7,142 bases of DNA from Acidimicrobiia bacterium (lineage in GTDB: Bacteria; Actinomycetota; Acidimicrobiia; Acidimicrobiales; Ilumatobacteraceae), in assembly GCA_013821025.1 (NCBI GenBank), contig JACDHN010000140.1:1-7142 (forward strand), written 5' to 3'. Each line of letters begins with the position of its first letter. The stretch's first letter is position 1. Positions 1 through 7,016 of this stretch are shown piece by piece. The position numbers and the translations under genes were made by a program. The notes below the pieces were generated by a model. That model did no database searches and was not told the origin of the DNA. It worked only from the letters and a program-made list of their open reading frames with translations.

Positions 1-126
1 CTCTTCGGCCAGATTGTGAAGGGGCTCGAGGTGCTCGACGAGATGCAGGGCGTGCCGACCGGTAGCGGCGACCGCCCAAAGACCGACGTCGTGATCAACG
101 CGGTCACCGTCACCGAAGCCGACTGA
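1..126 (+). CDS. Peptidyl-prolyl cis-trans isomerase, cyclophilin type (3' end only)
   Basis: Only the last 41 codons and a TGA stop are present; the gene begins left of the window. The visible protein starts LFGQIVKGLEVLDEMQGVPT and continues through SGDRP to a final VINAVTVTEAD. This is the usual end of bacterial cyclophilins: the strand 'FG.VV.G..V.D.I', the 'VPTG..DRP..D' turn, and a last beta strand 'V.I..V.V'. Cyclophilins catalyse cis-trans isomerisation of the peptide bond before proline and assist protein folding. The catalytic Arg/Phe/Trp/His residues lie upstream and cannot be checked, nor can a signal peptide that would tell cytoplasmic from exported forms. The next gene begins 153 nt downstream on the same strand and shows no functional link. 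Confidence 0.85.
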   Translation, partial: LFGQIVKGLEVLDEMQGVPTGSGDRPKTDVVINAVTVTEAD

Positions 127-222
127 CGCCGCTGCTGCTGTTGCCGTGACCGTGCAACGTCCTCCGGTTCCGATCGACGCGGCGACGGTGCTCGCCCCCG
201 AGCGCCCGAGCGGCCGGGCTAC

Positions 223-259
223 CGGCGACCCGGCGGTCCCGAGCCCGATCGGGTCGCCG
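223..259 (+). terminator. GC-rich stem-loop between the cyclophilin gene and the glycosylase gene
   Basis: A perfect 10-bp inverted repeat, CGGCGACCCG at 223-232 and CGGGTCGCCG at 250-259, encloses a 17-nt loop. No T-run follows, so it is not a classical intrinsic terminator, but actinobacterial terminators often lack U-tails. It ends 20 nt before the GTG start of the glycosylase gene, so it could end cyclophilin transcription, shape the glycosylase leader, or be a chance product of high GC. The rest of the 127-279 gap shows no convincing gene or promoter. Confidence 0.3.
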
Positions 260-279
260 TTGGACAGCGGCCGCTGACC

Positions 280-1494
280 GTGGCGGCTGCCGTGACTATC
301 TCTGCCGCCACGGCGAGGAGGGTGGCTGTCGGCGCCCAGGGCCTGGCCGGGGGCCGACCAGCGGGGCGTGTCGACCGCCGGCACCTGCGTAAGGTCTTCG
401 CTCGCGTCGGGGTCGTGCAGATCGACTCCGTGAACGTACTCGTACGCAGCCAGGAGCTGCCGCTGTGGGCCCGGCTCGGCCCCCACCCCCGGTCGCTCAT
501 CCCCGACGCCACCGTCGCTGGCGAGCTGTTCGAGTACTGGGCGCACGTCGCCACGCACATCCCGGTCGAGCATCATCGATTGTTCCGCTGGCGGATGGCG
601 GCCATGGAGTCGCAATGGCCGGCGATCGCCAGGATCAATCGGGAGCATCCCGGCTTCGTCGAGGAGATCTACAACCGGGTCCGCGACGGCGGTCCGCTCG
701 TGGCCAGCGATCTCAGCACCCGAACCGGACGCAAGGGACCGTGGTGGGACTGGGACGACGCCAAGATGGCGCTGGAGTACCTATTCGACGTCGGGCGCAT
801 CACGGCGACGAGGCGCACGAACGACTTCGCCAGGCTCTACGACCTCACGGAGCGGGTCGTACCGCCGTGGGCGCTGGAGGCCCCGACGCCGGACTCGGAA
901 GCCGAGGGACGTAAAGAGCTGCTGGTGCTGGCCGCCCGCTCGATGGGCGTTGCCACGTTCGACGATCTCACCGACTACTACCGCATGCGCAAGCTCGAGT
1001 GCCGATCACTCATGCCGGAGCTGGTGGAGGAGGGCAGGCTGCTCCCTGCCGAGGTAGATGGTTGGGACAAGCCGGCGTACATGCACCCCGACGCCATGTT
1101 TCCAAGGAGCAGCGGGGCGTCAGCGCTGCTCAGCCCCTTCGACTCCCTGGTCTGGTTCCGCGAGCGCACGGAGCGGCTGTTCGGGTTCCGCTACCGAATC
1201 GAGATCTACACGCCGCCGCCGAAACGCGTCTACGGCTACTACGTGCTGCCGTTCCTGCTCGGTGATCGCCTGGTGGCGCGAGTGGACCTGAAGGCCGAGC
1301 GGGCCAGAGCCGTGCTGGCGGTCCGTGGCGCGTTCGCCGAGCCGGGTATCGATGTTGCCGAGACGGCGGAGGCGCTGGCCGGTGAGTTGCAGCTCATGGC
1401 CGGTTGGCTCGGACTCGACACCATCGAGGTGTCCGAAAATGGCGACCTGGCGCAGTCCCTGCGAACCTTGCCCGCCATGAAACCAGCGAGCTGA
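280..1494 (+). CDS. YcaQ/AlkX-family DNA glycosylase (winged-helix, HTH_42 family)
   Basis: The 404-residue protein matches the YcaQ family in length (E. coli YcaQ is about 410 aa) and in landmarks. These are an N-terminal 'TISAATARRVAVGAQGL' segment, 'VVQIDSVNVL' (residues 45-54), 'LFEYWAH' (83-89), 'ARLYDLTERVVP' mid-protein, and 'LLSPFDSLVWFRERTERLF' with 'YYVLPFLLGDRLVARVDLK' in the C-terminal half. Family members are built of winged-helix domains and excise alkylated bases; E. coli YcaQ also unhooks DNA interstrand crosslinks. The catalytic motif in that branch is Gln-hydrophobic-Asp, present here as Q47-I48-D49, whereas the antibiotic-linked AlkZ/AZL branch has Gln-x-Gln. This points to a housekeeping repair role, not self-resistance to a genotoxin. 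GTG at 280 is the first in-frame start after the cyclophilin stop; a second GTG at 292 would drop four residues. Neither has a strong Shine-Dalgarno (weak GGACAGCGG at 262-270). Substrate is inferred from the family. Confidence 0.9.
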   Translation: MAAAVTISAATARRVAVGAQGLAGGRPAGRVDRRHLRKVFARVGVVQIDSVNVLVRSQELPLWARLGPHPRSLIPDATVAGELFEYWAHVATHIPVEHHRLFRWRMAAMESQWPAIARINREHPGFVEEIYNRVRDGGPLVASDLSTRTGRKGPWWDWDDAKMALEYLFDVGRITATRRTNDFARLYDLTERVVPPWALEAPTPDSEAEGRKELLVLAARSMGVATFDDLTDYYRMRKLECRSLMPELVEEGRLLPAEVDGWDKPAYMHPDAMFPRSSGASALLSPFDSLVWFRERTERLFGFRYRIEIYTPPPKRVYGYYVLPFLLGDRLVARVDLKAERARAVLAVRGAFAEPGIDVAETAEALAGELQLMAGWLGLDTIEVSENGDLAQSLRTLPAMKPAS

Positions 1495-1548
1495 CACTCG
1501 CCTCGGCGCACAGGTCGCGTCGTTCCAGGTGAGGACCGGGTTCGGCAC

Positions 1549-1572
1549 GCCGGCGCCTCCAGGCGCTTCGGC
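1549..1572. terminator. Hairpin in repeat copy 1, possible bidirectional terminator
   Basis: The arms GCGCCT (1553-1558) and AGGCGC (1561-1566) are perfect complements around a 2-nt CC centre; about five pairs with a 4-nt loop is the physical form. The stem extends outward with GCCG (1549-1552) pairing CGGC (1569-1572) across a 2-nt TT bulge. It starts 55 nt after the glycosylase stop and lies between convergent genes, where a two-way terminator is expected. No U-tract follows on either strand. Confidence 0.45.
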
Positions 1573-1631
1573 GGCCGCGTCGAGAGCAGTACCTGGTCGC
1601 GTCGTTCAGAGGTGAGGACCGGGTTCGGCAC

Positions 1632-1655
1632 GCCGGCGCCTCCAGGCGCTTCGGC
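1632..1655. terminator. Hairpin in repeat copy 2, possible bidirectional terminator
   Basis: This is the same structure as in copy 1, displaced by 83 nt: GCGCCT at 1636-1641, AGGCGC at 1644-1649, flanked by GCCG (1632-1635) and CGGC (1652-1655). On the minus strand it is the first strong hairpin after the MocR stop at 1684, about 30 nt downstream, so it is the better placed of the two to end that transcript. No U-tract is present. Confidence 0.45.
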
Positions 1656-1683
1656 GGCCGCGTCGAGAACGGCGGCCGCATTC

Positions 1684-3045
1684 TTAACGGCGAGCGGTGC
1701 GGACGTCGACACCACCGGCGGCGGCGGCCAGTTGCTCGGCAACGTCGGCCACGTGGTCGTCCGATCCCCTGATCAGACCGACCGTGACCCGCACATGGTC
1801 GTCGTCAGGCCGCACGAGGAACGGTTCGCCGGGGGCCACACCAATGCCGCGGGCCGCCAGGGCGACCATGGCCGAGCGTTCGTCGTCGACCTGCATCCAC
1901 AGGTTGATGCCGTCGACGCCGTTCACCGTCACGCCGTGCGAGGCCAGCACCTTGGCCACGATGGCCCGCCGGTGGGCGTAGGTGCGACGTGCCGTGGCGA
2001 GCGCAGCGGGTGTCGCCGGATCGCACAGCAGCTGGATCAGCAACGCCTGGAGGATTCGGCTGGACCAGCCCGGCCCCAGCAGGCGACGGTTGGCCACGCG
2101 GCTGACGATGTCGCCGGCACCTCCGATGCCGGCAAGGCGCAGATCGGGACCATGGCTCTTGGAGAAGCTGCGCAGGTGCACGGTGCGGTCGGGGAGCCAC
2201 GAGCCCAAGCTCACGAGCGGCGTCGTGGAGATCTCGTTCGTGTGGTCGTCTTCGATGATCATCGTGGACGATCCGCCGAGGGCACGGGCCAACTGCGCCG
2301 CTCGGCGCGCCGACATCGTCACTCCGGTCGGGTTGTGGGCGCGCGGCTGGAGGAACAGCGCTCGCGGTGACTGTGCCAATGCAGCCACGAGGCCCTCCAC
2401 GCACAGCCCCTCGTCGTCCAAGTCGACCCCGATCACGTCGCATCCGAGCTGTTCGAGCAGGTCCAGGAGGGGCGGGAAGCTGGGATGCTCCACGACCACA
2501 CGGTCGCCCAGGCGGAGAACCTGCTGCGACACGCGGTCGAGGGCATCCATGGCGCCGTTGACGACGGTGAGGTACTCGGGCGCGAACGGCCAGGAATCGC
2601 GCAACAGCTCCTCGAGCTCTGGCAGCACGGGGTGGTCGAGATAGCTCGACGTCAGCGACTGCCGCGAGACCCGTGCGATGACCGGTCCGAGGTCGGGCAG
2701 CAGCTCGGGGTCGGGTGTGCCCGACGACAGGTCGAGGGCAAAGTGCCCGGGGCCCTCGGTGACCCGTCGGAACCGACGAGGTCCGCCGCGGCCGGTCGGC
2801 GAGCGTACGACAGTGCCGTTTCGCCCCTTGGCTTCGATGGCGCCGACGTCGGCCAGGCTCCTCCACGCCGCGCTCACGGTCGTGGGCGATACTCCGAGTG
2901 CCTGCGACAGCTCGCGCACGGTCGGCAGCCGGCTCCCGACGATCAGCGTGCCGTTCGTGATCAGGCGACCGATGACGGCGGCGATCCGGCGGGCGGTGCG
3001 CCCATGACCGTCGGCATCGACCTGTTCGACTATCTCGTTCAGCAT
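1684..3045 (-). CDS. MocR/GabR-type transcriptional regulator (GntR winged helix fused to aminotransferase-like domain)
   Basis: Numbering from ATG 3045, the protein has 453 residues, normal for MocR regulators. Residues ~15-80 form a GntR-type winged helix, including 'GSRLPTVRELSQALGVSPTT' and the wing 'GAIEAKGRNGTVV'. The rest is a fold-type I PLP domain: 'VVNGAMDALDRV', 'LQPRAHNPTG' (N238 is the usual cofactor-contacting Asn), 'IIEDDHTNEI' (D266, D267, with His268 where many MocR proteins have Tyr), and 'RSFSKSHGPDLRLAG' with K296 as the expected Schiff-base lysine. Family members such as GabR and PdxR use the PLP domain mainly as an effector sensor and act in the cytoplasm on adjacent divergent genes. 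This gene is divergent from a pyrimidine-degradation run, so regulation of that run and of itself is inferred. Starts at GTG 3069 (461 aa) or ATG 3135 (483 aa, SD-like GAGAGG upstream) are possible; 3045 is preferred because the best minus-strand promoter lies inside the longest version. Confidence 0.88.
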   Translation of the reverse strand: MLNEIVEQVDADGHGRTARRIAAVIGRLITNGTLIVGSRLPTVRELSQALGVSPTTVSAAWRSLADVGAIEAKGRNGTVVRSPTGRGGPRRFRRVTEGPGHFALDLSSGTPDPELLPDLGPVIARVSRQSLTSSYLDHPVLPELEELLRDSWPFAPEYLTVVNGAMDALDRVSQQVLRLGDRVVVEHPSFPPLLDLLEQLGCDVIGVDLDDEGLCVEGLVAALAQSPRALFLQPRAHNPTGVTMSARRAAQLARALGGSSTMIIEDDHTNEISTTPLVSLGSWLPDRTVHLRSFSKSHGPDLRLAGIGGAGDIVSRVANRRLLGPGWSSRILQALLIQLLCDPATPAALATARRTYAHRRAIVAKVLASHGVTVNGVDGINLWMQVDDERSAMVALAARGIGVAPGEPFLVRPDDDHVRVTVGLIRGSDDHVADVAEQLAAAAGGVDVRTARR

Positions 3046-3089
3046 CTGCCGCCCGACCCGCCTCTGCACCGTGAGCGATCGATCAACTG

Positions 3090-3119
3090 AATGTACGGTA
3101 ACAATGCCACTATTGTCCA
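3090..3119 (-). promoter_or_regulatory. Putative promoter of the MocR gene
   Basis: Read on the minus strand, TGGACA (3119-3114) matches the -35 consensus TTGACA at five of six positions. After 18 nt comes TACATT (3095-3090), which fits the actinobacterial TAnnnT -10 pattern. Transcription would start near 3083, about 38 nt before ATG 3045. The -35 overlaps that of the opposite promoter. This stretch is AT-richer than its surroundings. Confidence 0.5.
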
Positions 3120-3136
3120 GGACTCCCGGTGACATT
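3096..3136. promoter_or_regulatory. Candidate MocR operator: direct repeats plus an internal palindrome
   Basis: Two similar 10-mers in the same orientation, CGGTAACAAT (3096-3105) and CGGTGACATT (3127-3136), match at 8 of 10 positions and are 31 bp apart, close to three helical turns. Between and overlapping them is the inverted repeat ACAAT-6-ATTGT (3101-3116). One direct repeat falls in the spacer of each divergent promoter, and the palindrome overlaps the shared -35 region. GabR-type regulators are known to bind spaced direct repeats, so a MocR dimer bound here could control both directions. The binding itself is inferred. Confidence 0.4.
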
Positions 3137-3141
3137 ACGAT
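3113..3141 (+). promoter_or_regulatory. Putative promoter of the pyrimidine-degradation operon
   Basis: TTGTCC (3113-3118, four of six matches to the -35 consensus), a 17-nt spacer, and TACGAT (3136-3141, TAnnnT -10 type) form a well-spaced sigma-70-like promoter. A start near 3148 would leave a ~30-nt leader ending with the Shine-Dalgarno GAGGGAGA (3163-3170), 7 nt before ATG 3178. Confidence 0.5.
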
Positions 3142-3177
3142 CGGCCTCTCAAGTTGCCGATTGAGGGAGACCCACCG

Positions 3178-4023
3178 ATGGCCAACATCGTGCGTGCCGC
3201 GCTGCTGCAGACCGATTGGGCGGGCACGAAGGAGGCGATGATCGACAAGCACGAGGAGGCCGCCAGGGAAGCGGCCGGCGACGGCGCTCAGATCATCTGC
3301 TTCCAAGAGCTGTTCTACGGTCCGTACTTCTGCCAGGTCCAAGAGACGAAGTACTACGAGTACACCGAGCCCATCCCCGACGGACCCACGACCGAGCGCT
3401 TCCGCTCGGTGGCCAAGGAGCTCGGCATGGTGATGGTGTTGCCGATGTACGAGGTCGAGCAGGCCGGCATCTACTACAACACGGCCGCCGTCATCGACGC
3501 CGACGGCACCTACCTCGGCCGCTTCCGCAAGCAGCACATCCCCCAGGTCAAAGGTTTCTGGGAGAAGTTCTACTTCCGCCCAGGCAATGGTGGTTATCCG
3601 ATCTTCGAGACCGCGGTCGGCAAGGTCGGCGTGTACATCTGCTACGACCGCCACTTTCCGGAGGGCTGGCGTGCGCTCGGCCTGAACGGCGCCGAGATCG
3701 TGTTCAACCCGTCGGCCACCCATCGCGGGTTGTCCGAGTACATCTGGCGGGTGGAGCAACCGGCGGCCGCCGTTGCCAACATGTACTACGTCGGCGCCAT
3801 CAACCGAGTCGGCATCGAGGCGGATATCGGTGAGAACGACTTCTACGGCCAGAGCTATTTCGTCGACCCCGAGGGCAAGTTCGTCGGCGACGTCGGTGAC
3901 GCCTACAAGCCGGACCTGATCGTACGCGATCTCGATCTCGACAAGATCAAGGCGGTGCGCGACCGCTGGGCGTTTTACCGCGACCGCCGTCCCGACGCCT
4001 ACGACGAACTGGTCGAACGATGA
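3178..4023 (+). CDS. pydC: Beta-ureidopropionase (N-carbamoyl-beta-alanine amidohydrolase), nitrilase superfamily
   Basis: The enzyme hydrolyses N-carbamoyl-beta-alanine (or its methyl homologue from thymine) to beta-alanine or beta-aminoisobutyrate, CO2 and ammonia, the third step of reductive pyrimidine breakdown. The 281-residue protein is a single carbon-nitrogen hydrolase domain with the expected catalytic residues: Glu44 in 'CFQELFYGPYF', Lys118 in 'FRKQHIPQ', Cys155 in 'VYICYDRHFPEGWRALGL', and the second conserved Glu129 in 'GFWEKFYFRPGN'. The K-E and K-C spacings (11 and 37) agree with those I recall for eukaryotic beta-ureidopropionase. There is no signal peptide, so it is cytoplasmic. 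ATG 3178 is chosen because GAGGGAGA lies 7 nt upstream; an in-frame TTG at 3154 would add eight unconserved residues and place the Shine-Dalgarno inside the gene. Its stop overlaps the next start (ATGA). Specificity for another N-carbamoyl amino acid is possible, but the downstream dehydrogenase favours beta-alanine. Confidence 0.88.
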   Translation: MANIVRAALLQTDWAGTKEAMIDKHEEAAREAAGDGAQIICFQELFYGPYFCQVQETKYYEYTEPIPDGPTTERFRSVAKELGMVMVLPMYEVEQAGIYYNTAAVIDADGTYLGRFRKQHIPQVKGFWEKFYFRPGNGGYPIFETAVGKVGVYICYDRHFPEGWRALGLNGAEIVFNPSATHRGLSEYIWRVEQPAAAVANMYYVGAINRVGIEADIGENDFYGQSYFVDPEGKFVGDVGDAYKPDLIVRDLDLDKIKAVRDRWAFYRDRRPDAYDELVER

Positions 4024-5471
4024 CCCTTCTCCTCATCCGTGGTGGCACGGTGGTCAGCCCTACGGGGCGATCCGCTGCCGATGTGCTCGTCGACGATGAG
4101 ACGATCGCCGCCGTGCTGGCGCCGGGTCAGGCCGAGGCGCTCGGCATCGCCCCGGAGCGTGGCGGCATCGCCGGTGCCAGCTCGGACATCACGACCATCG
4201 ACGCCACGGGCAAGTACGTGATCCCGGGCGGCGTCGACGTGCACACCCACATGGAGCTGCCGTTCGGTGGCACTGCCGCATCTGACACGTTCGAGACCGG
4301 GACCATCGCCGCAGCGTGGGGTGGTGTCACGACCATCGTCGACTTCGCCGTGCAGCGCACCGGCGAGAGCGTGCTCGACGGCCTGGCCGAGTGGCACCGC
4401 AAAGCCGACGGCAACTGCGCCATCGACTACGGCTTCCACCAGATCATCGGCGGCGTCGATGACGAGTCGTTGAAGGCGATGACGTACCTCGTCGACAACG
4501 AGGGCATCACCAGCTTCAAGCTGTTCATGGCCTACCCGGGTGTGTTCTACGCCGACGACGGCCAGATCCTGCGCGCCATGCAGAACGCCGGCGAGTCCGG
4601 GGCGATGGTCATGATGCACGCCGAGAACGGCATCGCCATCGACGTGCTGGTTGCCCAGGCGCTCGCCAGGGGTGAGACCGATCCGAGGTTCCACTCGCTC
4701 ACCCGGCCCGCCGAGCTGGAGGGCGAGGCGACGCACCGGGCGATCTCGTTGTCGAAGGTGGCCGGCAACGTGCCGCTCTACATCGTCCACATGTCGGCGT
4801 CCGAGGCGCTGCACGAGGTCGCTGCTGCACGCCACCTTGGTCAGAACGTGTTCGGTGAGACGTGCCCGCAATATCTCTACCTCTCGCTCGAGGACCAACT
4901 CGCCCAGCCAGGATTCGAGGGAGCCAAGTGGGTGTGCTCCACGCCACTGCGCTCCAAGCACGAACACCACCACGCCGACCTGTGGAAGGGCCTGCGCATG
5001 AATGAGCTGGCCGTCGTGTCCACGGACCACTGCCCGTTCTGCATGAAGGAGCAGAAGGAGCTGGGACTCGGCGACTTCTCCAAGATCCCCAACGGCATCG
5101 GTGGCGTTGAGCACCGGATGGAGCTTCTCTACCAGGGCGTCGTCACCGGCGAGCTCTCACTCGAGCGCTGGGTCGAGACTTGCGCCACGACGCCGGCGCG
5201 CCTGTTCGGCCTGTACCCGACGAAGGGCATCGTCGCCCCCGGTGCCGACGCCGACATCGTCGTGTGGGACCCCGACGGGCACACCACGATCGGCCTCGAG
5301 CACAAGCATCACATGAACATGGACCATTCCGCCTACGAGGGCTTCGAGGTCGACGGCAAGGTCGACACCGTGCTCAGCCGTGGATCGGTGGTGGTGGGCG
5401 ACGACAAGTTCCACGGGCGCGCCGGCCACGGCAAGTTCCTGAAGCGCGGCCTGTCGCAGTATCTGGTTTAG
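4020..5471 (+). CDS. hydA: Dihydropyrimidinase / D-hydantoinase, amidohydrolase superfamily
   Basis: The enzyme opens the ring of dihydrouracil, dihydrothymine or 5-substituted hydantoins to give the N-carbamoyl amino acid used by the preceding gene product. All binuclear metal ligands of the family are visible in the 483-residue protein: His75 and His77 in 'GGVDVHTHMELPFGG', Lys167 (the lysine carboxylated in the family) in 'SFKLFMAYPG', His200 in 'MMHAEN', His257 in 'YIVHMSASEA' and Asp336 in 'VVSTDHCPF'. Tyr172, five residues after the lysine, is the position that contacts substrate in hydantoinases. The protein is somewhat longer than many hydantoinases, owing to an extra ~20-residue loop around residues 35-56 in the N-terminal beta-sandwich. 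ATG 4020 overlaps the upstream stop as ATGA, implying translational coupling. Dihydropyrimidinase and hydantoinase cannot be separated by motif; the neighbours favour dihydropyrimidinase. Confidence 0.92.
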   Translation: MTLLLIRGGTVVSPTGRSAADVLVDDETIAAVLAPGQAEALGIAPERGGIAGASSDITTIDATGKYVIPGGVDVHTHMELPFGGTAASDTFETGTIAAAWGGVTTIVDFAVQRTGESVLDGLAEWHRKADGNCAIDYGFHQIIGGVDDESLKAMTYLVDNEGITSFKLFMAYPGVFYADDGQILRAMQNAGESGAMVMMHAENGIAIDVLVAQALARGETDPRFHSLTRPAELEGEATHRAISLSKVAGNVPLYIVHMSASEALHEVAAARHLGQNVFGETCPQYLYLSLEDQLAQPGFEGAKWVCSTPLRSKHEHHHADLWKGLRMNELAVVSTDHCPFCMKEQKELGLGDFSKIPNGIGGVEHRMELLYQGVVTGELSLERWVETCATTPARLFGLYPTKGIVAPGADADIVVWDPDGHTTIGLEHKHHMNMDHSAYEGFEVDGKVDTVLSRGSVVVGDDKFHGRAGHGKFLKRGLSQYLV

Positions 5472-5479
5472 GAGACGCA

Positions 5480-6964
<1,485 letters not shown>

Positions 6965-6994
6965 CGCTGAGACGATGACCACGACGAGTCACAC

Positions 6995-7015
6995 GCGGCG
7001 CCGAGGAGGCGCCGC
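6995..7015 (+). promoter_or_regulatory. Perfect GC hairpin enclosing the Shine-Dalgarno of the LLM oxidoreductase gene
   Basis: The arms GCGGCGCC (6995-7002) and GGCGCCGC (7008-7015) are perfect complements, eight G-C pairs, closing a 5-nt loop GAGGA (7003-7007). The only good Shine-Dalgarno for the next gene, GAGGAGG (7003-7009), is that loop plus the first two bases of the right arm. The start codon at 7017 follows directly. Folding would limit ribosome access or present the SD in a loop. It might instead weaken read-through after mmsA, though no U-tract follows. Confidence 0.5.
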
Positions 7016-7016
7016 C

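Larger units (their letters stand above)
1513..1668. repeat. Tandem duplication of a ~73-bp hairpin-bearing element between convergent genes
   Basis: Two copies lie side by side: 1513-1585 and 1595-1668, separated by a 9-nt spacer. Each has an identical 13-bp block (1513-1525, 1595-1607), then a short variable junction (CA in copy 1, AGA in copy 2), then a 58-bp block with no differences (1528-1585, 1611-1668). A third partial echo, CGGCGGCCGC, follows at 1670-1679. The array lies wholly between the convergent stop codons (1494 on plus, 1684 on minus). Each copy holds a self-complementary segment, annotated separately. No transposase or coding pattern is visible. Near-perfect identity suggests a recent duplication or conversion. 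Whether the unit recurs elsewhere in the genome, as a REP-like element would, cannot be told from one window. Confidence 0.9.

Noticed and set aside
146..277. Short GTG-initiated frame of 43 codons between the cyclophilin and glycosylase genes.
   Set aside because: There is no Shine-Dalgarno, the product is Pro/Ser/Arg-rich without pattern, and it spans the 223-259 inverted repeat; open frames of this length are expected by chance at this GC content.
1394..1742. Overlapping minus-strand frames across the repeat array, with a repeated 'RLEAPACRTRSSP' peptide.
   Set aside because: The peptide repetition simply reflects the DNA duplication; the frames run into the glycosylase gene antisense and have no start signal.
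1612..2370. Plus-strand open frame (252 codons) starting in the repeat and running antisense to the MocR gene.
   Set aside because: It begins inside the tandem repeat and mirrors the MocR coding sequence; no motif or Shine-Dalgarno supports it.
3154..3177. TTG start that would lengthen beta-ureidopropionase by eight residues.
   Set aside because: The added residues contain the Shine-Dalgarno for ATG 3178 and are not part of the family's N-terminus.
1684..3759. The minus-strand frame of the MocR gene stays open far upstream, giving a possible 691-residue protein.
   Set aside because: The extra N-terminus lies antisense to the beta-ureidopropionase gene, has no family resemblance and is rich in Val/Leu/Asp shadow composition. 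The winged helix begins normally just after 3045.
3999..5114. Long minus-strand open frame (371 codons) opposite hydA.
   Set aside because: It is antisense to a clearly conserved gene, has no recognisable domain, and its composition is the usual mirror of high-GC coding sequence.
5180..5479. An open frame upstream of mmsA could extend that protein by 100 residues.
   Set aside because: The extension overlaps the 3' end of hydA in another frame and is Arg/Pro-rich shadow sequence. ATG 5480 has its own Shine-Dalgarno and gives the normal family N-terminus.
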